This document shows, in pieces, positions 49,893 through 62,630 of a stretch of 64,000 bases of DNA (its first letter is position 1; the number at the start of each line of letters is the position of its first letter). Below the pieces are notes generated by a model, which saw nothing but the letters and a program-made list of their open reading frames with translations, made no database searches and was not told where the DNA came from. The stretch comes from Tenodera sinensis (lineage: Eukaryota > Arthropoda > Insecta > Mantodea > Mantidae). The stretch covers positions 147,268,874 to 147,332,873 of the forward strand of contig CM060965.1 in NCBI GenBank assembly GCA_030765045.1, written 5' to 3'. The position numbers and the translations under genes are program-made.

Positions 49893-50711
49893 TGAGACGG
49901 GAACTTCTACGTATATATTTGTAATTTTAGATTAAGAATGTACATAAATATAAGATTTTAGATATAAGTATAACTTGGTATTGTGCAGAGAAATTGCCTT
50001 TTGAAAGTAGGTTGACCTGAACAAGTTTCTAAAGGCCTCTAGAACTAAAGAAATCAAATCTATGTCCTTAATTAGTCACAGTAGAGTTCATTAAACAGTT
50101 AAATAATGTATCGAATGGACAGTATGGGAAATCGAAGTGCAAAGTGCAACGGTCTGACAGTTGGGTCTGGATGGCGATGTGCCCAGGAGTGTAAACCTCG
50201 TAGCGCTAAATAAGTATAGCTTCGCGCCAAAAAGGAACGTCGAGGTGAAAAGTGTAACGGTCTGACAGTTGGAGTCTGGGTGGCGATGTGACTAGAAGTG
50301 TGTAAACCTGGTATCGCTAAATGAGTATAGCTTCGCGCCAAAAAGGAACGTCGAGGTGAAAAGTGTAACGGTCTGACAGTTTGAGTCTGGGTGGCGATGT
50401 GACTAGACGTGTGTAAACCTGGTATCGCTAAATGAGTATAACTCTCGCGCCAAAAAGAAACGTCGAGGTATGAAGTGCAACGGTGATTAGTGAACGTACA
50501 GCAGTTAGCAACCTAAGAGAGAAGCACCAGAAACTTGCTCAGGTCGGAAATTCGAGGCAAATGAAGTGTTGAAGAATAAACTTAGTAAAAGCCTGTGTTG
50601 TGTTGTCATCTAACCTCGCGCCCGAGAAACATCCTCTCATGCCTACCTAAATCCGGCACCCAACGTCCAGAAACCGCTACAAACGGCGCTCCAAGTCACG
50701 ATCCCGTTACA
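49893..50711 (+). repeat. 3' LTR (819 bp)
   Basis: Line-by-line comparison with 45824-46642 showed no difference. It ends CCCGTTACA directly before the duplicated TAAT. Confidence 0.95.
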
Positions 50712-50715
50712 TAAT

Positions 50716-51739
50716 TTACCTTTATGGCCCCTGGTTGCATCTGCTTAACTCAGCTTCTGCATGCAGATTCCAGTTCTCAGAAGCATGGCAATGGACGCTA
50801 ATTTAACTATGTTTCCTGCGAAATAGTATTTCAAAATTAAATCGTTTACTGACAGTTTTATTTTAAACAACTGTTCACAACAGAATTATCACTGACTTAC
50901 ACTTTGTTGATATTTAATTTCTATCACTGTCTGCAGCTGTCTTATGTCTTCAATGGGAAAAGTTTCCAAGTCTCTAGCAACGTCACTTTTCACGATCGCT
51001 GCTTGTTGCCAACATTGCTAAATTTGATATTTAGAAACAATTTAATCAATTCATAAGATCTTTTCTTTAACAAATACTAGTTTTAATTAACAAGCAACAT
51101 AATACCATTTCTATTTCTTTTCTTTCAAACAAATTACTGTTTTCCATAATAAATTCACCGGAGGACCAAAGAAAATATCAGTTCTTTGTCTATAATGATT
51201 GTATGGATTTAATACGGGTATGGAATGTGTGAGATGTGTGCAAACAATCAGGTGCTATTGTCCAGGTGGTAAATTATCGACTATGTATTCTCGGAGGAGC
51301 TATATATTTATGTATTCACGGAGTTTATTGCGGCAAGAAGTCTCTTTACTCATTACAATTATCTCTTCTTCACTTCATCACCAGTTAAGTAAAACAGTCA
51401 CACGGATTAATAACTTCATATTCTGTGCTGTTCCGAGTATCTGGGCGACTCGCGGGGCATTTTGAACGATCATCATTTTTCTTACCTGCTAAAGACACAG
51501 TTATCAGTGCAAAGCCGTGAGCAGGCTGCGGTCAGCAAGTACCAGTTTCCTAGCGCTACTCTAATGCTTTTAATCTCATATTAGTGAGTTAGTGTCGCAT
51601 CCTTTCGACATCCTTTCCGCTTTACAATCGTTGACGGCTTCTTGCAAATTCTTACCCAATCACATTCGTACATTATACTTAATTTACTCATGTCTTTGTT
51701 ATTTAATCATCAATTTTGTTTTACTGTTTTAGTAAATTA
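50716..51739. other. no recognisable gene
   Basis: AT-rich. The pre-insertion sequence flanking the LTR element has no gene features. Confidence 0.4.
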
Positions 51740-52445
51740 AAATAATTCCGTTATGTCAGATATTGTATCACAAGTACTATATAATTCTCTATTTAAAATT
51801 GATCAAATTACATCATTTCATGCTTACAATTGTATTATGCTTAAAATGCCTGATAAGACTAGCTGAAATGCATTACCAGTAAATGATCCATCTTTACTTC
51901 AGCCCTTGCTTTTCAAAAACCTAGAATTAGAAAACAGTTATTTATATAACAAGTGTTTCACCTGATTGACTGTCGCACAAGTATATGCTTTATACTTTTT
52001 ATGAATGTAATATTGAAAAGATTATACATTCCCTATGCAATTTTAGCATTAAAATAGGTAAAAATAACACAAATTTGCTTACTGTAAAACTAAATGTATC
52101 AGAGATCACAGATGTATGACACAATGTGGTTGCTGACCATATGCTGTTTCATTTGTTTCAACGCTTATAGAGGGAAATGAAAGGTAATGACAAAGCTATT
52201 GAAAACATTGTTTGTATTCAGGTTGACATTTTGAACAAAGCCAAGAGTACTGAGAGCTTATGAATTCCAGAAATATCAAAATATGTTTACGAAACAGAAT
52301 ATGAAATGTTTTGTGGATGGATAAAAGAAAAATGCAGTAGTTTGACAAGTGAAATCACATTACTGGCATACTTTTCAGCGCTAGTATTTACGGAAACGAT
52401 TTCAGGTTTTCTTACAGGAACAATGGAGAAAATTATGCTGTGGAA
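51740..52445 (+). pseudogene. recombinase-like transposon relic, plus-strand arm
   Basis: Broken frames contain VDILNKAKSTESL and IPEISKYVYETEYEMFCGWI followed by KEKCSSLTSEITLLAYFSAL. The phrase 'Y...Y..F..W......s.....lLaYFs' resembles the N-terminal region of Crypton-type tyrosine-recombinase proteins in insects (inference from memory of the family). Stops interrupt it. It faces a minus-strand copy, forming a fold-back. Confidence 0.45.
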
Positions 52446-53000
52446 GTGATGACGTCACTGGAGCCAGAAATAGGGTAATTTTGCACGATTTTTGCCGTCA
52501 TAATAAACCGTTTTAATGCTAGAATTGCATAAAATATACCAAAAATAAATGATGTAATTATCATGGCAACCAAACAGCAATGACGTCACAACATAATTTT
52601 CTCCAATATGCCTGTAGGAAATCCTGAAATTGTCACTCTCGCGAACTAATGCCTTTTTCGTTTCTTCATCCACAGAAATGTTCATATCCCTTTCGTAAAC
52701 ATCTTTTGATTCTTCTGGGATTAATAAACACTCAGCACTCTTAGCTTCGTACAAAATGTCAAGAGAAATACAGTCCATATTTTGAGAGTTTTACCACAAT
52801 CTCCCACTTTCGTCTATAAAAACAAACGAAACAACTACTTAGCTTACGTCATACATCTATGATCTCTGATACATTATAATTATACACCTAGCAAATTCAA
52901 TAGTTATTTTTACGTATTTTAGTACTAGAATCGCATAAAACGATGTATGTTATAACCGTTTCATTGTGACACTCGCCAATATTAGCGGTTCATTTTCGCC
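52446..53000 (-). pseudogene. recombinase-like transposon relic, minus-strand arm
   Basis: The minus-strand frame 52778-52455 reads MDCISLDILYEAKSAECLLI then PEESKDVYERDMNI, aligned with the plus-strand copy (VDILNKAKSTESL, PEISKYVYETEYE). After that an indel leaves the frame unrelated. The outer part (52850-52975) matches 52022-52110 inverted, and also the window start (1-420). Confidence 0.5.
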
Positions 53001-53722
53001 CACGCGCTAAATATATACTCGTATCACAATCAGTGATTATTCGTTGGTTACATATATAAATGTTATGTGTATTTATTTGTCCAATATTTTCGTCTGTATT
53101 TTAATAGCGCACAGTAAATTTCGAGTCCAAGCATTACGTATTCATTGCGGTTTAGATATACTGCGCCATCTATCACCGTCACTCTGGCAACATCCCTTTT
53201 GCCATTATATCCATATAGTTTCCATAAATTCTCTATGGAAGTAACTTACATATTTTTATTCCCTATCCTTCGCTTCCCTACGTATTTGTGCTAGGGAAAT
53301 TTTATATGCGTATGTTCCCTCTTTTTCACTCTCTCATGCACAAGAAATATGTGCGCCTGGGGAGGTACTTAGGCACTTATCTGTTCCTGCTACGGACGTA
53401 AAACGTATTCCAGTAACAAACCGCCCGTGAAACATTCACCCTAGCCACGTCTAAATCGTGCTAGACTGCTCGCATGCACGCATTCAAATGTTACAAACAG
53501 CACGCCTTCCGTATTTCATTTGGCAGCTGGACCTTCTGTGGGAAATAAAAGTACAATAGGGATTAGCTTCAATTCCGCGAATTTTGCCTGCTTCCGCCTA
53601 CTGCCTTTGGTTTATAGATATCTGAATAAAGGGCTGAAACTACTAACTAAAATTTGGATCGGAGATTAACTACGGCGTTACCAAGTCTGGGTTAGCGGAT
53701 GAGACTGGTCTGCCTAAAATAC
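53001..53722. other. no recognisable gene
   Basis: Mixed composition, no repeat or gene recognised. Confidence 0.4.
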
Positions 53723-53730
53723 GTGCTGAT

Positions 53731-54602
53731 CAGGGTTGCCAATGTTTAAAAGTAAAATGATTGTACCGTCCACTCAAAATTATAGATTTGGCTTCGAAAT
53801 TATCGTACATCATAAACCAAATGCTACAACAATAAATGTATCAGTATAACACTTATGAAAATGTAATAGTATTGATGTTTATGGTATCCACTTACAAGAC
53901 TGATGACCTCAATCAGTATTACAACCTTAGTACTTATGTTTCTCGCGCTATTCATCTGAAAGTTCATCATCTTCCTCAACTGTTGCAACATTATACAAAT
54001 TTGTTGTTGAGATAAACTTTAACATCTCGGTGACTTGAAGATTTTTGGACCCATCACATTCTTTCATAAGCTGAGACGACAGAATAAGTCTATTTACCGT
54101 ATCTAGCACCAATCTGTTTCTAATTTTGGTTTTTATTAAACCCCGTAAGGAGAAAACTCTTTCACAAGAAGTGTTTCTGAGGGGCAATGAAATCACTGAT
54201 AATGCATCCTCCACCAGTTCTTTGAAATCAGTATTTCCACCAAGGTGACATACGTTTTAATAGCACACCAGAAACTGTCAGGTTCAGGTATGTTCCTTTT
54301 TTCACACGGAATATGACGTCTTCTAGGTTTTCTCCATTAACCATACATTTCCTGAACAGTGCCTTCTTCATTGAGATCACCAGATCTGGGCACACTGGCA
54401 ACAAGAGGATAAAGGGTAGAAGGATTAGCAGGATATGAAATGGTTGCCTTAGAGGGGTGAAGATAGGCCATAAGAGCCAAAGTGGTGTCACTATTTGTAA
54501 TTAATTTCATTTCGCTGGTGTCACAAACCAGTGAAAATGATATTTTGCCGGTATCGAAATTATCGTATCCCCCCATAATTATCGCACGGGTTGGCAACCC
54601 TG
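53731..54602 (-). mobile_element. internally deleted hAT transposon with exact 8-bp target duplication
   Basis: Ends are CAGGGTTGCCAA on the left and its inverse TTGGCAACCCTG on the right. GTGCTGAT lies directly outside both (53723-53730, 54603-54610), the 8-bp duplication expected of hAT. Subterminal CGAAATTATCGTA occurs near both ends. At 872 bp it is far shorter than an autonomous hAT and keeps only the 3' part of the transposase gene. Confidence 0.92.
53948..54490 (-). pseudogene. hAT transposase C-terminal remnant
   Basis: The minus-strand frame contains DALSVISLPLRNTSCERVFS followed by LRGLIKTKIRNRLVLDTVN and ends in an acidic EEDDELSDE tail. This is the hAT-family dimerisation region ('ER.FS......K.RNrL'). 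An upstream segment (KKALFRKCMVNGENLED...) is in another frame, so there is a shift near 54225-54240. The N-terminus and catalytic part are deleted. Confidence 0.75.
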
Positions 54603-54720
54603 GTGCTGATTGGCGCTGATTGAAAATCGTGATCGAAACTTGTGTTGCACTTGTAGTTAGATTTGGTTCTGTAACAAAACTATGTGTAAATAAATATTCA
54701 GTATGCTGAGAAAGCAACAT

Positions 54721-54776
54721 TTCGATGTCGAGATTTCACCGGAAATGCATGTCTTGAGGCCCCATAAATCCAAAAA
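54721..54776 (-). repeat. R1 fragment
   Basis: TTCGATGTCGAGATTTCACC and CCAAAAAATAA, the 3' end of R1 in reverse, placed immediately next to a forward copy. Confidence 0.6.
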
Positions 54777-54782
54777 ATAACT

Positions 54783-55410
54783 ATCTGTTGCACTCACATG
54801 ACTTTCGCTACTCTTGTACTAACCACTCATATACTGTTATACCTATATCTTCCTCGTGCTAGCTGAGATAAACACCTGCACAAATTATTTTATTGCTTAT
54901 TTCCTTGTAGGCTTTGAGCCATAGCCAAATGTTTTATAGCTTTGAGATTCCGTTCTCTTTGCACGGCTAAGATATAAAAAATAATTAATGATCTTCCATT
55001 TGACGAAGGTTTCAAGTTTTCCAAAACTCAGAAAAATAACAAAGAATATCTTCGAAACTGTTGACTTTAAAAACAATTAGTTGGAATAAATTGGTGTTTT
55101 AGTAAGATCTAGATTTTGTATAGTAAGATATTGTGCATCTCTTACGGTTTGCCAGTTATGCGAAACTCATCCAGAGTAAACAGGGCTACATAGGATATAG
55201 CGAGAAAATTCAAAATATACATTTCATTATAAAAATATCTTAAATATATAATTCTAATCAAAATCGTTAGAGCCATTATCGAGAAAATAAAAATGTTCGA
55301 AAAATTTTCCATGTAAAGGGTATTTTAAGGTGGATGAATTTTCTTGAAAATTCTATGTCGCATCCTTAAAAGATATTAAACTTAAATATACCAACTTTGG
55401 TGTTTAACCA
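54783..55410 (+). repeat. R1 interspersed repeat, copy 12, cut by a SINE
   Basis: TCTGTTGCACTCACATGACTT to ACCAACTTTGGTGTTTAACC; at that point the S1 SINE begins and the remaining R1 3' third is not seen directly after it. Confidence 0.75.
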
Positions 55411-55700
55411 GCGTTCGATTCCAGGGACCCACAAATTTGTGGTGGACGAAGCTGCGTCTGGGTGGCTTTTTCCGGGTTCTGCGGTTTCCCCTGCCGCTTA
55501 TGCTACCAGCTGCTCCACCATGACCGTTCCAATAATCCAATTCGCCTACATTTCATATCATCCTCTTCGTCACTCTCATACTGGGTGTTGGGCTGACCAC
55601 CTGCTTCCAGATCTTCATTCCGTCCGGTCCGGTCCGGTTCGTCTGCTCCTCGACAGGCGTCTGACCCTAGGCACAGGCTTTTAAGTCCTAGGGTTTGTGC
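55411..55700 (+). mobile_element. tRNA-derived SINE (family S1, copy B, 5'-truncated)
   Basis: Starts at the B box (GTTCGATTCCAGGGACC), then TGTGGTGGACGAAGC, TTTTTCCGGGTTCTGCGG, CATTTCATATCATCCTCTTCG and CTTTTAAGTCCTAGGG. It shares its tail half with copy A (44513-44850). Contains a small CCGGT tandem (about 55622-55638). Confidence 0.78.
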
Positions 55701-56223
55701 GGAAAAGTGATTAGACAGGAAGAAGACGAAGAGTTGCTCAGTAACGAACCTATCCGCGTTACTTCTACGTAAGGTGTGCTGCATATTTATCGGGTGTTCG
55801 ACCATATTGATCGCCGCGTTATCATGTTTTACTAGATTCCTCGTTGAATTTGTGAATTTATGTGGGATATAAAATGTATATAATATTCGAGACTTTTATC
55901 TCAAGACAAATACCGTGTTTTAAGAATACACGAGCGTAACACTCACAACGCAAGAAGATGAAATAATCCCAGCCATTTTTACTTAACGTAAAACCACAGT
56001 GAACAATTTCTCAACGAGGAGCTAAAAGCAGACGAGTGCACACTTGACCGTATTACCCCCTTTCGTAGTATCACAGGTTCAACCATTCAATTTCAAAAGC
56101 AGCTTCAATGACATCGAGGTGGTTAATGATAGCCCTGTGGTGTTACCTGCTTCTACTGAACGAGTATGTTAAGCACAGGGTCGTAAACTGGGACATAAGT
56201 TTTAAGGTGAATTATTGAATTGT

Positions 56224-56480
56224 ACTTTCTTTGCCACGTATATAGAAGGTAAGTTATTGTATTCCACCTAAAAACTCTATACCAAGATTTTACTGAAAAT
56301 ACACTTTTTGACATCTCTTGAATAAAAAATCCTATTTAGAAAAGTCTGTGAATCGCATAACTTAAAAGCAAAATGCCAAACTTCTTATTTAATTTAAGCA
56401 TCCCCCAAGGATGTGAGACGGAAATGTTCAATGAATTCCTCCCACCTCAAACTACCCATTATATAGAAAGGTCTCGAAAA
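56224..56480 (-). repeat. R1 fragment
   Basis: TACTTTCTTTGCCACGTATA, GTATTCCACCTAAAAACTC and CATCCCCCAAGGATGTGAGA are reverse-orientation R1 blocks; the other half is absent. Confidence 0.6.
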
Positions 56481-59400
56481 TGTTTGTTTTTATGAAATAT
56501 ATATTGAAAACTATATTATGTATTTTCGATTATAATCGTAGATTTAATACTTCATATCCAGGTGCGTTAATTTGCTGTTAATTTAGTTTCTATTTTTATG
56601 GAACTTAATCGTTTTTTCGTATGTTTCACTTTGTGTTAAATAACACGTAAACTGCTATCTATGGATATTATTTATAATTTTCTCACTAAATGTCTTAGTA
56701 TTCAGGGCAGTATACATTCCTAACGGATAGAGATTAATAAGGTTTTACTTACAGTAAACAATATAGCAAGTAATTAATAATTTTTTTAAACTTTACCTGA
56801 TTACTGAGTGATACAATTATTCGATATAGCAGCTGTAAAAGTTTTGAACCTTCTGCTATTACGAAAAAGAATTTATTCTTATTTCCCCCTGACTTTTCAA
56901 ATCAGGTAGGTTGTTGAAGTGCATTGAACAATTGTTTAGACATGAACTGTTGTTCTGTCATAATTTCTTAATATCTTAATGTACCCATGACGTCACCCTG
57001 TCATTCTACACCTCCTTCCCTTTGTGCAGAGCCATTACTCCTTCAATTATTCAGGCAACCAAGGTTTGTTTTCGAGTCCCATAAATGCGTCGTAGCTCAC
57101 TGAAAGGTAGATGGAAAAAATTTACCCTCCCCTCCGTCACATGAGGTTGGGGTGCCACTGGTCTAATCCCTCACATTATCATTTCTTTACGCGAATGACA
57201 CATGTAAGAGAATAAACTCAACGAGCAGGTATTCACATTACAACATTATTTAAGTCATTTATTGACAACACAATGTGTTATTTATTCTATTATATATGTA
57301 CCTGTTCATGTAGCGAGTAACACTGTGAATTACAGAATGTACCTCTATCTTTCCTTGGAAAATCAAACTAATGGTCTTTGTCTCATTTTACAACGCGTAA
57401 TTAATTCAGAACTACACAGAACAAATAATCTTAATTATTTTTATTTTATTGTGCTCTGCATTGAAAAATGTTCTTGCAACACGTACTCATTGTAGAATAA
57501 ACCTAAGGTCCCTTCTCAATAGATGCGTGTATGTGCATCTCATTATTCCCAGATGCTAAATGGCAATGAACAATCTATCCATTTTTTCCAAACTGTAAAT
57601 GTCCAGTATTACCTTTATAGTGTATCTGAATACGTGCGTTTTATCGCCTTCAGTAGAATTACTTTCCTTACAAGTGCTTCCGAAGGTTTAGTGTCATTTC
57701 ATAATAAACTGCTCTAAATGGTGCAGCTATGTAAATTTATTGGGAAAGAAAAATATCGGTGCTTACAGATTTCATTGCATTGAAATTTTAGCGCTTGAAA
57801 CCATATACCAAAAATGTCCGACGTCTGCGAAAGAGCTGCGATTGTATTTAACTCCTTCCACTTTATTCATACTTCGTCACTCTTTAACATTCAGACGCGC
57901 ATTGTGTTACACTGGCGGTTTGGTTATTTGTATGTGCGTTGCGTTTGATTTACGAAACCACTTTCAAATCTTACGCGATAAACATCTGTTTGTTAGTGGC
58001 TTCCTTGGTAGTGCTTACGCTTAAAAACTCTAGAAATGTTTGGTGACAAAATCGAAGTGCATAGTCTTAGAAAATGCACTAAGTGATCGTCGCGTAACCA
58101 CGGATTTTTAATACAGTTCCATTTGAAGAAACTCTGTTGGCAAGTATATGTAGACCCAAAAACTGACATCAGGTTGAAAACAAACTTCTTTAGTCTAGGA
58201 AAGGTGTCAGAGGTGAAAGATTAAAATGTATTCCAACCTTGTTTTGTGGAACATTTAAAGGCAGAAGAACGATTTCCATTTCCAGCTCATATGGGTCTCG
58301 CTGCATAGAGTTGTTAAACAGATACTTGATTTTCTTCTTCTCTTGAATACAAAAATATTCCTACTCCCATTTTTTATGAAATATGAAACGTTTAGATATG
58401 TTAGAAATTGCCTGTTTGTGTCCGTCCCTGCATACTGACTGTAATTCTACACGTCACAGCCATTAGCCGACTCACCCTCCGAATGGAAGGAGGGGTTGGG
58501 AGGTGGAGTAGTATCCGCTAATTACGTAAGTGCCTCCAAAGAGACATGGTTGGACATAGTTGTCATATACAGAAAGGCGGAGGTAGAACTATTTCATGAA
58601 TGTACTTACAAATGTTACCCCTCTCCCCCATTTCTCAGGCAGCATTATGCAGAGAGAGCCAATGAACTAAGAACCGATTGTACGGTGTTAGTTCACAGGG
58701 CATGTGGACATGTGATTTCGTGCTGCTGCTGGAATTAAGGTCACGCTACTGAAGCGACTTTGCTCTGCTCTCGCTCTGGAGTACTGGGTGAAAGTGCAAT
58801 TTGAACAAAATATCCGCCAGGGAATTGCCTAGATTTCCCAATGCAAACTACGACTAGTGTAGGATAGTAGCCTAAGTGTATGGGAAACTACGGTTTGAGC
58901 ACATGGAAAGTAAGGCCTTTAAAGGTAGTTTTAAAATATGTTGTACAAAAATATCTGTGCCATTTTATGATAGCCTCAGACGGCAACGAGCTCCAATAAC
59001 AAGAAAAATACCACACGGCGGTTCTTAGTCATTGGCTCTCCTAAAGTATATTAATTGACAACTGTATCACTTTAAGCATATAAAAATATATTAAGAGCGA
59101 TAGTTTGCAGAAACCATTATAATGCCTAAAAGTTTCGGTTTATTCCAAAGTGGTTTTGCACTAAATAGTGCATATTTTGAAGTTTTTATTTCATTTTTAT
59201 CCCTTTGCGCTACTTACAGGCTGTAATCGTGTACACAACGTCCATTTGCTTGCAAAGCTTCAGCTGAACAGAGGCTCTCTAATTAAGAACCTCATTAACT
59301 ATATTTCTGTACTTCATTTCAACCCAAACCAAAGCTGGAAAGGAACTCTTAATTAAGATTTCTACTATGATGCTGCTGGCGGCAATTTAGCCTGAGTAGG

Positions 59401-59552
59401 ATAAAAAGGTGAACAATTTAAACGATTCTGTTGATTTAATAATTAAGTGTAAGATCACATTCCATTACAATTATATCCGATAGGAAAGTGTGTGTAAAAG
59501 CTTATAGTAGTGTTTTTTAATAGTTTCACAATGCGCTAGATTTTGTAAACAT
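56481..59552. other. no recognisable gene
   Basis: AT-rich. The 94-codon frame at 57740-58024 and the 80-codon frame at 58496-58738 have no recognisable domain. Confidence 0.4.
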
Positions 59553-60074
59553 TGTAACGCCGGACTAGGCGCACAACAAAGGTGGACGGGACCATGACAC
59601 TACAGCCCACATACCGGGCCGGCGAGCAAACAAAGGCGCAAGGTCAACCTTCCTCACATCACTCATGCAAGCGAACACGCAACTATCAACAATCGAAGCA
59701 GCTACACAAAAACGTTTTCTCGAGAGCCTTCGAGAGAAATCTGGCTACGTCGTCGGCAGCGTGTTTTTTGGCAGTCAAGAAAAGTCCGTGTGATGTCATC
59801 CCCCTCTATATAAGGACGACAGGAAACAGCAGAGAGACAGTTAGAATTAAAGACAGGAGTCAATCAGTGTGTCAGCTGTGCGTGTGCGTCGCACTGAAGA
59901 GAGACAGTGAAACGATGAGGCAAAGTTTCGAGAAGTAAAAGTTGTGAGTTGTCATATCACGAAGGACGGTAGACTGTGTTAACGACGAAAAGGGAACTGT
60001 GTATTTCTGATAAAATTTTAGAAGAAAATAAAGTGATAGAAAAGTAACCCAACTGATTTTGTCATTCTGTTACA
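59553..60074 (+). mobile_element. solo LTR of a retrotransposon
   Basis: 522 bp starting TGTAAC and ending GTTACA. GC-richer than its surroundings, with a TATA box TATATAAGG (59807-59815) and AATAAA (60027-60032) correctly ordered for U3-R-U5. No interior or second LTR is nearby. The flanks (ACAT before, GTAT after) do not give a clean target duplication. It is unrelated to the LTR at 45824. The 118-codon frame inside is not a gene. Confidence 0.72.
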
Positions 60075-60625
60075 GTATTATGAGAGAAATTTAAATATGT
60101 TTATGCACTTCATGTCAGTAGATCTGTTAGGAGTAACTCGTTTCGCTTTACTAACTATTCCAGAATCTGTGAAATGTGTAAAGTTAAAGAGAACGGTTGC
60201 CGGATTTCGTGCATGCTGGTAATAAATTACAAGGGGAGCCTAGCTGACAGTGCTCCCTTCTTTGAGGACACCATAGTGGCACATCCATATTCTGAAAGCT
60301 TTCTGGTTCTCTTTGGCACCTACTCGCGAATCAATTTGTCAAACGTGGGGATGATAGATAAAAGTTGCTTTGAGCTCGCAACAGCTGCCGTAAGTGCATA
60401 AGCCGTTGTAACAGTCACACCTGTTGCACTTGTTTTATGGTTGCAAAGGCACTAAATGAACCGTTATTGCCAAAATAAATGTACCTTTTCTTCAGCAGTT
60501 GATTCTTTGAGAGGAAGTGAAACATTCTTAAACATCCTTTTCTCATGTTACTTAATCAGAAATGTTGAAAACGTTTTATATATTGGGTAGTCAAATGAAT
60601 GTGGAGGGTATGCCGTTAGATGTCA

Positions 60626-61211
<586 letters not shown>

Positions 61212-61799
61212 ATGTGAATACGCTTGCAGTTCTTGTGATCCAACTTGGAAGACAATATTGTACAGGGGAGGCAGTGACCCTATATTATAAGCAAATGGGT
61301 TGAAATGAAAATATTATAAATGTTGATTTGCTCACTTCGCCGTAACGACTTACTTTACAACATACTCGTATTCTTAATGTTATTCGTTATTAATGAATCT
61401 CCAATCTCGTGCCTAAGATTGATATCAGTTAAAACACTCTATGCACCTGCAGCATGTATTAAGAATACGGAGCCGTCTACCTGCCTGTCTCCATTCTTCA
61501 TATCCGATCCTTTGCTTTGCCTTATCTCTCCCATAGTGGAGAATGAAATCACACACCGAAGAGCAGCATTTGACGACTCTTTGATATTCCATCGGAACGC
61601 CCTGGTTCGATCTCTGGGGGATTATAATCCCAAAACACGCCCTTTGCGACTACACGGATTCACGCTCGACATGCGACACATATAATAACAAAGGAGTGCC
61701 TTCGCCAGCAGCTAAAGCTGAGCTTTTACACAATCCCCTAAGAGAAGCTTAGATTCAAGATTTGAGCTTGCTACTCCAAAATAAATTAAAAATTAGGAA

Positions 61800-62630
61800 A
61801 TATGCTCGTAAAAAAATTGCATGACAATTAACAGAGAAAATCCCAATAAAAAAAGGCAATTCATACTCAGCATCGTGATGGATGCAAAAATTAAAGAAAT
61901 GAGGGAAGAATTGAGGCACAGTATAGGACACAAAAGGATTAGTATGGTGTGTTATGCAGATGATGTGCGTGTAGCAGAAACGGGGGATAACATGCAAAGA
62001 CTTTTGCATGAGTTTTATTGAAAATGTAAAGAAGTTCAATATGAAAATCTGCATGAATAAAACAAAAGTACTAACGGTTAGTAAAGAACTGTTAAGATGT
62101 AAAGTTTAAATTGAAAATAACATGATAGAGTAGGTAAATGCATTTAAATTACTTGGGTGTTAATATTACTAGCCCCAGAAATTGTAAAAGCAACAAAATA
62201 TCTGGATGTATTAATGAGCTAGTATGGAGCAATAAAAATCAGGAAAGAAAGAAAAAGTCAACATTTATAAAGCAGTAGTCTGACCAGTGATAACTTATGC
62301 ATTAGAAACAAGAGTAGAGACCACAGAAACACGACGAATAATGAAACGGAACCGAAAATATTAAGAAACATAGCTGGAAAGACAATTAACGATAAAGTAA
62401 GAAATGAATAAATCAGAAATTCAATCGGTGACTGATTGGGTAGAAAGAAGGAAGGGGGAATGGAATTCACATATATCCAGGATGTAGATGAATGATTAGT
62501 GAAAATAGCGAGAGATAAAATTCGGGAAGGAAGAAGTCTGGGACGACCAAGAGAGAGATAGGAAGATGGATTGATTCATGTATAATAAAGGCGATTACGC
62601 CTAACAGAAAGAGAAGAATAAGAATAAGAA
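61800..62630 (+). pseudogene. LINE ORF2 relic with YADD reverse-transcriptase motif
   Basis: Frame 61821-62021 reads MREELRHSIGHKRISMVCY then ADDVRVAETGDNMQRLLHEF, the core 'YADD' segment of non-LTR reverse transcriptase (CYADD codons at about 61949-61963). After a shift the sequence continues with NMKICMNKTKVLTVSKEL, 'VNAFKLLGVNITS' and a basic end, matching the usual thumb order. It ends with a GAAGAATAAGAATAAGAA tail (about 62608-62628) like that of the 18.6-kb relic. Several stops and shifts: dead, 5'-truncated. Confidence 0.75.

Larger units (their letters stand above)
45824..50711 (+). mobile_element. gag-only LTR retrotransposon, very recent insertion
   Basis: A 4888-bp element with two 819-bp LTRs that begin TG and end CA and read as identical at every position. 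TAAT lies immediately outside both ends (45820-45823, 50712-50715), a 4-bp target duplication. The 3250-bp interior has a primer-binding-like site, a 515-codon Gag-like ORF and about 1.2 kb of non-coding sequence with a 56-bp tandem repeat. Protease, reverse transcriptase, RNase H and integrase are absent, so it must be mobilised in trans. LTR length, 4-bp duplication and Gag type fit the Ty3/gypsy group (inference). Confidence 0.93.

Noticed and set aside
59582..59938. 118-codon frame as a gene
   Set aside because: Lies within the solo LTR across its promoter and R region.
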